From: Paenibacillus glycanilyticus NBRC 16618
Lineage (GTDB): Bacteria > Bacillota > Bacilli > Paenibacillales > Paenibacillaceae
Length of the DNA: 64,000 nt
Direction: 5' to 3'
Assembly (NCBI RefSeq): GCF_004000805.1
Contig: NZ_BILY01000004.1
Span: 62,001 to 126,000 of the forward strand
Shown one piece after another: positions 51,475 through 59,153 of this stretch. A model generated the notes under the pieces. That model worked only from the letters and a program-made list of their open reading frames with translations, made no database searches and had not been told where the DNA came from. The position numbers and the translations under genes are program-made. Each line of letters begins with the position of its first letter. Position 1 is the first letter of the stretch.

Positions 51475-54420
51475 TTAAGCTTGTTTGTCTGCTGGTTTAA
51501 CTAAAGTTTCCATCAAGCGAACGATCATCGCAACTGACTCAGCACGAGTAGCATCACCTTGAGGATTGAACTGACCGTTACCAACTCCACCAACAACTCC
51601 TGCGTTAGCAAGGGCATTGATTTCGTTTACTGCCCAGCTGTTAGCCGAATCAGCGAACTGGTTAGTTTCTGGTTTAACAAAGTTAATCATACGAGCAAGA
51701 ACTGCCGCCATCTCTTCGCGAGTTATCTCTTTCTCCGGTTGGAAAGTTCCGTCAGTGTAACCTTTCAGAATTCCTTTATTAACCAACGTTTGAATAGATT
51801 CAGCTGCCCAATGACCTTGAATGTCGTCGAAACTTTGACCTTGAGTAGGTGTGATTCCAAAAGCACGCATGATCATTGTTGAGAATTCTGCCCGAGTAAC
51901 TTTACCATTAGGGTCAAAGTGCTCCGCGTCCTTACCATCAACAATACCCATTTTAGCAGCCTTATCAACTACACTCGAACTCCAAGAAGTAGCAGGTACG
52001 TCTACGAAATTAGGAGCAGTACCTGTCGCAGCCTTAGTAAGAATGTTCATAATCAGAGTATTGCTGACAATATCTTGATTTGCAACAGGATGCACAAGAG
52101 TCGGAACTGTAGGTATAGTCGCCGTAGGTGGTGCCACAACCGGAGGTGGTGTTGTTACTACTGCCGAGTTCACAGTGACCACAGAAGTTGCCGTATGTCC
52201 ACTGAATGAAACAGTAATGGTGGCTGTTCCATAATGAACCGCAGTAATCACACCTGCAGTAGATACCGTAGCAACCGATGTATTGCTGGACGAATACGTG
52301 GCTTGCGAAGTTACAGTAGCTGTAGTTGTGTCACTATAAGCTGCTGTTACTGCCAAAGAACGAGTACCTCCAACGGTTGCTGTTGTAGTAGCAGGGGAAA
52401 CCGTAATGCCTGTTACAGTCGGAGCAACCGGAACTACAGTAAGAACTACAGAATCAGTTTGCCCACCGTATGTTACAGTAATTGTAGTTGTACCTACGCT
52501 CAGAGTATTAACGAATCCAGTGTTATCGATTGTAGCTACGCTCGCATCCGAAGAAGTCCAAGTAGCCAAGGAACCAAGGTTCGAAATAGAAGTCATATCA
52601 GACATAAGTGCAGATGCAATTACCGGACCACTAGTTCCAACCGGAACCGAATTGTTCTGGTAGTTACCTTGGATAGTTACACTTGTAGTTGTAACAGGAA
52701 CCGCAGTAATAGCAATCGGAATATTTACTACCACCGAACCGATAGTACCAGTAATCGTAACTGGACCAAGGTTAGGTGCGATTGCGGTAATCAAACCTGT
52801 GGAGCTTACAGTTGCTCTAGTTGCATCCGAAGTAGTCCAAACAACTTGGCTAGTTACATCAGCTGTCGAAGCATCCGAGAACAAACCAGATACTGTCGAT
52901 TGAGCTGTTTGTCCAACAACGAGAGTATGATATCCCGGAGTTGCAGTCATAGCCAACAGAGTTGGTTGTGGCATAATTGCGGCAACAGTTACGTTGATAG
53001 TAATAGGTGGAAGATTGTTATATATCACCGTAACAACACCTGTTATTCCAGGCATCATGGCTATCGACGAAATCACACCACTAGCACTTACCTGAATGAA
53101 CGGATTGTTCGAACTATAAGTAGCTTGTGTTGGGGCAATGTCAATTTGAGAATCATCGCTGTAATTTGCCTTCAAAACAATCTGATGAGTCACTGCTTGA
53201 GTAATTGTTACGTTAGTAGAATCAATCCACAAACCTGTGAAAGTAGGTGGAGCCGCCGTTACTGTAACATCAACCGTACTAGTGAAAGCACCGTTTGTCA
53301 CTGTAACAGTAGCCGAGCCTATGCCCACTGCAGTGATAAGTCCTGCGCTAGAAACTGTAGCAACATCTTCGTCAGAAGAAACATATGCAGACGAATTTGT
53401 AACATCTACAACGCTAGGAAGACCTCCAGTCAAGTAATTCCCAGTAACAGTTAATTGTTGTGTTTGTCCAACGATCAAAGAAGGAGCGGAAGGACCCGCA
53501 GTAATCCCTTGAAGAACTGGTGAACCGGAATTAATTGTTACCATTACCGATGCTTGCACATCACCAACACTTACTGTAACGACCGGTGGTAAGAAATTTG
53601 TAGACAGAGCTGTCATTACACCCGCAGGACCTACCGAAAGAGAATTCGGGAAGTTGCTGACGAAAGTCGCTTGGGAAGTCAAATCAGCAGTAGAATTATC
53701 TGAATAGTGACCTGTAACAACAAGAGTTATCGAATCTCCAACAGCCATAGTTGTCGTGTTATCGGTGTTCAACGTTATGTAATTCAACGTAGGAGCCTGA
53801 ACTGGATTAACGGTTACAGGAATGTCTACCGATACATTATTGTAGACAGCATTGATCGTAGCTGTTCCAACACTAATAGGCAAGAAAGTGCTTGCGCTAT
53901 CAAAATCAACTACATCAGAATTAGAAATTGTCCAATCAACCAAACCCGTCACATTGGTTGTAGTGTTGTTACTCCAATTTGCAGTAATGGTGATAGGTTG
54001 AGCCGTATCATCCATATGCAATGCTAAAGAGCTTGGAGTTGCGGTAAGACTTGTGATAATTGGAAGAGCTCCCGGAACTGTGATCTCAATCGTCGCAGAA
54101 TAACCTCCGTATGCCCCTGTAATCGTAGCCGTACCGCCACTAACAGCGGTGACTTGACCGTTCACGTCGACAGTTGCAACACTAGTATCATCCGATGACC
54201 AGTCTGCCAATTGCGTTACGTCATCCGTAACAGAGCCTCCGTAGTACGCGGTCAAAGTGAACATTTCGGAAGTACCAACATCAATGGTTGACGTTTCCTT
54301 GTTCGTATAGACCGACACCAATACGGCGTTAGCAGACGCGATGCTGCTAAGCATGGTAAAAATAAGTGCAAAAACCATAATGCTTGCTAAGTATTTCTTA
54401 GCTGTGTTCCTTGACAACAT
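51475..54420 (-). CDS. Big2-repeat / SLH-anchored cell-surface protein
   Basis: 981 residues from the ATG at 54420 (CTGGGGGTTTAGGC before it). A signal peptide ends near SSIASANA. About nine bacterial Ig-like (Big2) repeats of roughly 85 residues follow, each with the hallmark TSSDTSVATVS..GxITAxxxGTATITVxY pattern (WSSDDTSVATVDVNGQVTAV, YSSSNTSVATVSTAGVITAV). A Pro-rich linker (TPPPVVAPPTATIPTVPT) leads to three SLH domains (NFVDVPATSWSSSVVDKAAK, SFDDIQGHWAAESIQTLVNK, QFADSANSWAVNEINALANA) that bind the secondary cell-wall polymer. It is a long, variable outer surface fibre or S-layer accessory. No catalytic or cargo-binding domain is seen. Confidence 0.95.
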   Translation of the reverse strand: MLSRNTAKKYLASIMVFALIFTMLSSIASANAVLVSVYTNKETSTIDVGTSEMFTLTAYYGGSVTDDVTQLADWSSDDTSVATVDVNGQVTAVSGGTATITGAYGGYSATIEITVPGALPIITSLTATPSSLALHMDDTAQPITITANWSNNTTTNVTGLVDWTISNSDVVDFDSASTFLPISVGTATINAVYNNVSVDIPVTVNPVQAPTLNYITLNTDNTTTMAVGDSITLVVTGHYSDNSTADLTSQATFVSNFPNSLSVGPAGVMTALSTNFLPPVVTVSVGDVQASVMVTINSGSPVLQGITAGPSAPSLIVGQTQQLTVTGNYLTGGLPSVVDVTNSSAYVSSDEDVATVSSAGLITAVGIGSATVTVTNGAFTSTVDVTVTAAPPTFTGLWIDSTNVTITQAVTHQIVLKANYSDDSQIDIAPTQATYSSNNPFIQVSASGVISSIAMMPGITGVVTVIYNNLPPITINVTVAAIMPQPTLLAMTATPGYHTLVVGQTAQSTVSGLFSDASTADVTSQVVWTTSDATRATVSSTGLITAIAPNLGPVTITGTIGSVVVNIPIAITAVPVTTTSVTIQGNYQNNSVPVGTSGPVIASALMSDMTSISNLGSLATWTSSDASVATIDNTGFVNTLSVGTTTITVTYGGQTDSVVLTVVPVAPTVTGITVSPATTTATVGGTRSLAVTAAYSDTTTATVTSQATYSSSNTSVATVSTAGVITAVHYGTATITVSFSGHTATSVVTVNSAVVTTPPPVVAPPTATIPTVPTLVHPVANQDIVSNTLIMNILTKAATGTAPNFVDVPATSWSSSVVDKAAKMGIVDGKDAEHFDPNGKVTRAEFSTMIMRAFGITPTQGQSFDDIQGHWAAESIQTLVNKGILKGYTDGTFQPEKEITREEMAAVLARMINFVKPETNQFADSANSWAVNEINALANAGVVGGVGNGQFNPQGDATRAESVAMIVRLMETLVKPADKQA

Positions 54421-54504
54421 GCCTAAACCCCCAGATGATTTTATATATAAACGCCAATAGACGAATATATCCAATGTTACCGTGGGGAGTATTGCCGGTA
54501 ATAT

Positions 54505-54582
54505 TTACCTGCGCAACACTCCGGACAAAATGTAACTTACTTGAAGAAGGTGTTTATAAGAGAAATTAATGTTAGTTGTCAT
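54505..54582 (-). CDS. 25-codon leader ORF before the Big2/SLH gene
   Basis: AAGGAGGGTGACAAC then ATG at 54582 gives MTTNINFSYKHLLQVSYILS GVLRR. The stop is in TAA of GGTAAATATTACC, a short palindrome. It has a better ribosome site than most genes in the window and stands 84 bp upstream of the surface-protein start, so it may be a leader peptide that sets translation or stability of that very large mRNA. Confidence 0.55.
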   Translation of the reverse strand: MTTNINFSYKHLLQVSYILSGVLRR

Positions 54583-54790
54583 GTTGTCACCCTCCTTAGT
54601 CCAATAAATAACTCCTCTCTCAATGTTTACATGTGTCTATTATACCATTCTTAAGGCCCAAAAGAACTACATTAGAGGGCTGCCTATACGTAACCTTAAG
54701 CCCATATGTTTAAATCCGATACATTCAGTTCGAAGGGGTTACGCATCGACAGGGATTGTTTAGCAACGAAATGATAAACAAACATATTAT

Positions 54791-54842
54791 AAAAATAAAA
54801 AGTCGCAGTTTATGCGACTCCCGGCGGTATGTAGATGTTCTG
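54791..54842. repeat. 52-bp repeat, right copy
   Basis: AAAAATAAAAAGTCGC, loop, GCGACTCCC, then TAGATGTTCTG, nearly the same as 51063-51114. The middle (GGCGGTA) differs. The stem AGTCGC / GCGACT is at 54801-54819. Confidence 0.62.
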
Positions 54843-54904
54843 GTTCTCGACGGACAGCTTACTCTGTTTCCGTGAGCGTGGGAAATTCCCACTTACAAGA
54901 AGTA

Positions 54905-55006
54905 TTAAAGAACTTTATTTTCACAGAATGTTAGTTATTCCTTATCAGTTAAAGAACTTTATTTCTCATTAAACAACTTTATTTACAATTAAAGAACTTT
55001 GTTTTC
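54905..55006 (+). repeat. Four copies of TTAAAGAACTTTATTT, three exactly 20 bp apart
   Basis: Copies at 54905, 54949, 54969 and 54989; the last three are a 20-bp tandem repeat. Read on the other strand they are AAAATAAAGTTCTTTAA and so resemble the AAAATAAAGT units at 51140-51282. Each core AAAG-AA-CTTT is self-complementary. The 600-bp gap from the leader ORF to the GH42 gene contains only this array, the 52-bp repeat and small-RNA copy 2. Confidence 0.72.
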
Positions 55007-55109
55007 CCACACCAGCTCATTGTACCTGTGAAGGGGAACTACCTTACTTGTAACCTTCCTGTAATATTCCGCTCAGGTTCCTTTCATTATCGGCTACTAT
55101 AATAAGAGA

Positions 55110-55171
55110 CAAGACCCCCCTTTATATATTCTCTATTGTTGCCTGCGGCTGATTGCCGCAGGCTTTTTGTT
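55110..55171 (+). ncRNA. Candidate small RNA, copy 2
   Basis: Second copy of the 124-bp unit (55048-55171). TATAAT at 55098-55103, C6 run in AAGACCCCCCTTT, terminator GCCTGCGGC / GCCGCAGGC then TTTTT. The last 59 nt are identical to copy 1; the differences lie upstream or at the 5' end. Being in the same orientation, 22.7 kb apart, with conserved promoter and terminator argues for selection on a transcript. Confidence 0.62.
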
Positions 55172-55220
55172 TGCCTAGCAAGAAGCCCCCGCAGGACTAT
55201 TCCCGCGGGGGCTGAGTACA

Positions 55221-57266
55221 TTAAAGCTCCAACACCATAACGCCGTATGCCGGCATCGCTACATCGTTTTCCAGTGCTGTCCCTGTCAGGAGGTCCGTAA
55301 CGCGCTGCTTCACTTGAACCGTTACCGGCTTATCCGAATAGTTCAGCAGGAAGGCGTATGAAGCATCCTTGGAAGCGCGAATTCCGATCTCGACTTCGGC
55401 CGGCGCGGAGATCCGGTCTGCGAGAGGCGAGCTTAAACCAAGCTCATCCAAAATTCCGTCGACTACCGTCTCGCTATAAGCAGCCCCTAAGTACCAGACT
55501 TGTCCTTCCCCAACGTTCCGGCGGGTTAGAGCCGGCTCCCCTTGATAATATTCGGTCGAGTAACGGGCGACAACTTCCGCTTCCGGGTTCTGAACGCTAA
55601 GCACCTCGTTGAAGCCAACCGCCTTCGTTCCCGCGGACAATCGTCCTTCCCATTGCAGCTCCGCCGCGTTCACTTTACCTTTGACAAGCGTAAAGTCCTC
55701 AACCGTAATGCCGCATAGTCCGGCAACCGGACCCGGGAATGGACGCATGTAGCATTGTCCGTTCACATCCTTGTACCCCGTACGGGCACCCAGGAACAGC
55801 TTCCCACCCTGCTCCACATAGCGGGTCAGAAGCTCGGCGGTCTCATCGGTCATAATCGCCGAATGAGGATAGACGATGACTTTGTACTTGGCCAAATCCT
55901 CGAGAGTTGTATTGGAACGCAAGAAAATGGAATCTGCCGGAATATGCCGGTATTGCAGCTGCTTGAACCAGGAACGCATGCTCTGCCACTGCAGAGGGCC
56001 ATGCCATACATCCATTTCCCCATCCCAGTTATTGTTGTAATCCTGCATAAAAGCTACTTCCGCTTGATAGGTTGTCCCTGCAATAAGAGATCCGATCTTC
56101 GCGAACTCGCCGCCTACTTGAGCTACTTCCTTGACTCTCCTGTTCGGCTGGTTGTGGTAGTCATTGATGCCATGCCAATAAATTTCGGTACCGAACGTTG
56201 CCGTGCGCCAGCGGAAATAGACAAGCAGATCGGTTCCGTGAAGCACCGATTGATACGACCATAAGCGGATTTGACCCGGTCTTGGCGTTCCCATCTCAAT
56301 CCGGTCAACCCAGCCGCCGGGGCCGGACTGCTGCTCCATGACGCAGAAGTTCTGAGAGATAGACCTGACGGTAGTCAGGTTAATGCTCCATTGGCGATCG
56401 AGCAGCGGAGCGATCTCATTATCGTTATAGAAAACGCTGCTGAACTGCGGATACGAATCATACGAGAAGAAATCGAGCAGCTCATCCGTCATCTTATGAT
56501 TATCGAGATGGCCGAACAGTCCGTTAGTCGTTACCCAATGCTGCGGCGCCAGCTCGCGGATAATATCAGCCTGCAGCTTGGCGAACGAAATGACGTTATC
56601 CGAAATGAATCTCTTCTCATCCAATGCCAGATGCGGGTTCGGCGTATCCGTCTGCGACAGGTGCAGCTGCTCCCAATCCGTATAAGTCTGGCTCCAGAAT
56701 ACCGTACCCCAAGCTTTATTGAGATTGTTCAACGTCCCATACTTTTCTTTAAGCCATACCCGGAATGCGGCATGGTCGGCTTCGGCATAAAACACGTTTT
56801 TCTCGCAGTTAAATTCGTTATCGATCTGCCACCCTATAACCGCAGGATGGTCTTTGTAAGCGTTCACCATATTGCGCACGATTCGCTGGGAAAGCTCCCG
56901 GTATTTCGCGCTGGAATAATTGTAATGGCGGCGCATGCCGTGTTTGATCAATACGCCTTCCTTCGTTGCATTCAGCACCTCAGGATATTTATGCGTCAGC
57001 CAAGCCGGCGGCGTTGCGGTAGGCGTACCCAGTATGACTCTCAGACCGAAACGGTGCGCCAGATCCATCACCCGCGTGAAAAAGCTGAAGTCAAACACCC
57101 CTTCCTGCGGCTCGAGCATCGCCCACGAAAATTCCGCCATCCGGATCACCGAGATATTCATCTCCCGCATGCGCCGGAAATCATCCTCCCACAACCCCAC
57201 CGGCCAATGCTCCGGATAATAACAGACTCCTAATGTTAACTCGTCCATTTGGATCGATTTTGCCAT
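55221..57266 (-). CDS. GH42 beta-galactosidase
   Basis: 681 residues from the ATG at 57266, after AAGGAGGATGTCGCT. LGVCYYPEHWPVGLWEDDFR begins the TIM barrel. The acid/base Glu is in GWQIDNEFN (about residue 151) and the nucleophile Glu in FCVMEQQSGPGGW (about 311), as in the Thermus A4 enzyme. A trimerisation domain (IVYPHSAIMTDETAELLTRY) and a C-terminal sheet follow. No signal peptide. It removes beta-linked galactose from imported oligosaccharides (galactans, lactose-like). Divergent AraC gene at 57451. Confidence 0.96.
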   Translation of the reverse strand: MAKSIQMDELTLGVCYYPEHWPVGLWEDDFRRMREMNISVIRMAEFSWAMLEPQEGVFDFSFFTRVMDLAHRFGLRVILGTPTATPPAWLTHKYPEVLNATKEGVLIKHGMRRHYNYSSAKYRELSQRIVRNMVNAYKDHPAVIGWQIDNEFNCEKNVFYAEADHAAFRVWLKEKYGTLNNLNKAWGTVFWSQTYTDWEQLHLSQTDTPNPHLALDEKRFISDNVISFAKLQADIIRELAPQHWVTTNGLFGHLDNHKMTDELLDFFSYDSYPQFSSVFYNDNEIAPLLDRQWSINLTTVRSISQNFCVMEQQSGPGGWVDRIEMGTPRPGQIRLWSYQSVLHGTDLLVYFRWRTATFGTEIYWHGINDYHNQPNRRVKEVAQVGGEFAKIGSLIAGTTYQAEVAFMQDYNNNWDGEMDVWHGPLQWQSMRSWFKQLQYRHIPADSIFLRSNTTLEDLAKYKVIVYPHSAIMTDETAELLTRYVEQGGKLFLGARTGYKDVNGQCYMRPFPGPVAGLCGITVEDFTLVKGKVNAAELQWEGRLSAGTKAVGFNEVLSVQNPEAEVVARYSTEYYQGEPALTRRNVGEGQVWYLGAAYSETVVDGILDELGLSSPLADRISAPAEVEIGIRASKDASYAFLLNYSDKPVTVQVKQRVTDLLTGTALENDVAMPAYGVMVLEL

Positions 57267-57450
57267 AGCGACATCCTCCTTAGCGTATCTTGCTTCTACC
57301 TCCATTTTAGTGGACGCCCGGGCAGAAGGATATGACAAAAAGATGCGAACTATATTAAAATATTGTCATATGATTTTTTTGATAATGACTGTTTTATCTC
57401 CTGATAATACCTATCGTATAAAAATATTGCGTTATTCTGAGGTGATTAAA

Positions 57451-58296
57451 ATGAAAGAACATATCTTCCTTCCCAAGCCGATTTTCCCCCGTCATATCTG
57501 CTTTCCCGACTTCATCGGCGGCTATAGCGACTTCCCTGAGCATGCCGTCAATCGTGAATTTGCCACAACCGAAAACAACCTGGACCGTTATTACAACTTG
57601 CACATTGTGCTGGCCGGCAAAGGTTATCTGCACACGGACAACATGACCTACGAGCTGACGCAAGGGCAAGGCTTCCTATACGGCCCCGGCGTTAGACAGA
57701 CGTATCATTCGGATGTCCGGGAGCCCTGGAGTATCCGGTGGGTCCATTTTTATGGCGTAAGGCCGGAGGAGTTTTTGGACGGAAAAGGTCTCGATGAGCC
57801 TTGGCTCTTTCATTTGCCTGATCTTGCCCCTGCTCAAGCCTTGATGGAGCGACTCCTTGAGCTTGGCAGAAGCTACGAAGTAGATGACGAATACGCGGCT
57901 GCTTCTACATTGTACGAGCTGCTCAGCAGAATTCAGACTACCGCCAGCCAGCTTAACGTGTCCGTCCATCAAGCCGCGGACAAAATCCGGGCGGCTGCCA
58001 ATTACGTGCGCGCCCATTGCAATCAGCCTTTCACCCTGGAGCAGGCGGCCGCGATTGCCGGGTACAGCTCCCATTATTTCAGCCGGAAATTTAATCAAAC
58101 CTTTGGCAAGTCCTTCTCCGACTTTCTGACCGAAGCACGTATACTCCGGGCGAAGCAGCTTCTTGCCTCAACCGCCCTATCGGTGAAGCTTATTGCGCTC
58201 GAAACCGGCTTTTCGCAAACCAGCTATTTCAGCAAATGCTTTCGCGATCAGGAAGGCATGACCCCGCTTCAATTCAGGGAAAGGCATAAGGCGTAA
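57451..58296 (+). CDS. AraC-family regulator next to GH42
   Basis: 281 residues from the ATG at 57451, after GAGGTGATTAAA; a longer frame upstream is not translated. The cupin half reads YYNLHIVLAGKGYLHTDNMT and GQGFLYGPGVRQTYH; the HTH pair is LEQAAAIAGYSSHYFSRKFN and IALETGFSQTSYFSKCFRDQ. Divergent from the beta-galactosidase; a TACGAT box for the latter lies on the minus strand at about 57410-57415. Probably an activator responding to galactosides. Confidence 0.9.
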   Translation: MKEHIFLPKPIFPRHICFPDFIGGYSDFPEHAVNREFATTENNLDRYYNLHIVLAGKGYLHTDNMTYELTQGQGFLYGPGVRQTYHSDVREPWSIRWVHFYGVRPEEFLDGKGLDEPWLFHLPDLAPAQALMERLLELGRSYEVDDEYAAASTLYELLSRIQTTASQLNVSVHQAADKIRAAANYVRAHCNQPFTLEQAAAIAGYSSHYFSRKFNQTFGKSFSDFLTEARILRAKQLLASTALSVKLIALETGFSQTSYFSKCFRDQEGMTPLQFRERHKA

Positions 58297-58315
58297 AATT
58301 ATTACTAAATACCAC

Positions 58316-58463
58316 TTGACTTGTCGGAATTATGGGGTTAATATCAATCCATAATCCTTCAACGTTCATTCTTTTAACGTTGAACTAATTTCATAAAGCC
58401 GATTGGATAACCAAAGGCCCAACTCACGTACCCGATCACGGGACGTCTGTTGCGGTCTTTTTT
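58316..58463 (+). promoter_or_regulatory. Promoter and terminated leader ahead of the MarR-ASST-SsuABC operon
   Basis: TTGACT (58316-58321), 17 bp, TAATAT (58339-58344) form a strong promoter. The leader has an inverted repeat TTCAACGTT/AACGTTGAA (58358-58384), a hairpin GCC-TTGG/CCAA-GGC (58398-58418) and a 48-nt terminator (GGCC CAAC..GTTG..GGTC then T6, 58416-58463). The second hairpin shares GGC with the terminator base, so the two could exclude each other. It is the usual shape of a riboswitch or attenuator, but no known riboswitch class is recognised. About 100 bp remain to the MarR start. Confidence 0.55.
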
Positions 58464-58563
58464 GTTTTCTTCGGATTATGCTTTCGAAGCAAGAATCATC
58501 ACGAGTGGCCCTGTATCAGGCACTTTAAGTGAACATTCTTTTAGGAGGTAACGCGAGAACAAC

Positions 58564-59118
58564 ATGAAAGACTTCATAACCCAAATGGAAGAAAACGATT
58601 GGCTGTTCAGGAGAATGGTCCGCAGATTCGTTAAGGAACGCGACAAAATCTCCGTGGAGGACATTGCCCTGCCCGGCTTCCTAATTCTCCGGAGCATTCA
58701 GCTGGGCGGCGCGCAGAAGCTTGGAGACCTGGCGGAGCAGCTCGATCTGACCTCCGGTGCAATCACGGCTCTATGCGACAAGCTGGAAGCGAAAGGCTTC
58801 GCTGAGCGGCAGCGCCTGCAAGGCGACCGCAGGAACGTATGGCTGGACATTACGGAGGAAGGCCGGCAGTTGCTAAATCGGTACCCTGAGCTTGGCAAGC
58901 GGGGAGTAAGTCTCCTGTTTGGCAGCTTTAACGAGGTAGAGCTGGCCTGCCAGAAGGAAATTTTCGAGCGTATTTATGCCAATCTGGAAGGCTTCTCGGA
59001 GCGCTACATGGCGATGGTCAAGGAATACGAAGAGCAAAATGCGGAAGAGAAAACGGAAGAAAAACCAAAAAATAATCCGGCCGCTAAACCCAATCAAAAT
59101 TATTTTCTGAATTATTAA
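58564..59118 (+). CDS. MarR-family regulator
   Basis: 184 residues from the ATG at 58564 (AGGAGG is 14 nt upstream, a long spacing). Winged HTH: LGDLAEQLDLTSGAITALCD then KGFAERQRLQGDRRNVWLDI. The C-terminus has an unusual charged tail, EEQNAEEKTEEKPKNNPAAK. First gene of the operon with the arylsulfotransferase and transporter; probably a repressor of it, possibly acting at the TTCAACGTT inverted repeat. Confidence 0.88.
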   Translation: MKDFITQMEENDWLFRRMVRRFVKERDKISVEDIALPGFLILRSIQLGGAQKLGDLAEQLDLTSGAITALCDKLEAKGFAERQRLQGDRRNVWLDITEEGRQLLNRYPELGKRGVSLLFGSFNEVELACQKEIFERIYANLEGFSERYMAMVKEYEEQNAEEKTEEKPKNNPAAKPNQNYFLNY

Positions 59119-59153
59119 TTTAACCATCACAATTCATTTAAGGAGTGTTGAGC

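Noticed and set aside
52234..53454. A 406-codon plus-strand frame in the Big2/SLH gene, rich in Ser, Arg, Asn and Cys
   Set aside because: It arises from the repeated Thr/Val/Ala codons on the other strand and has no protein-like character.
51063..54842. The 52-bp repeats as ends of a transposon carrying the Big2/SLH gene
   Set aside because: They are direct rather than inverted, have no target duplication that I can see, and no transposase is present.
58316..58563. A known riboswitch (S-box, T-box, guanidine, fluoride or THF type)
   Set aside because: None of the diagnostic conserved strings of these classes is present; only the general promoter-hairpin-terminator layout is.
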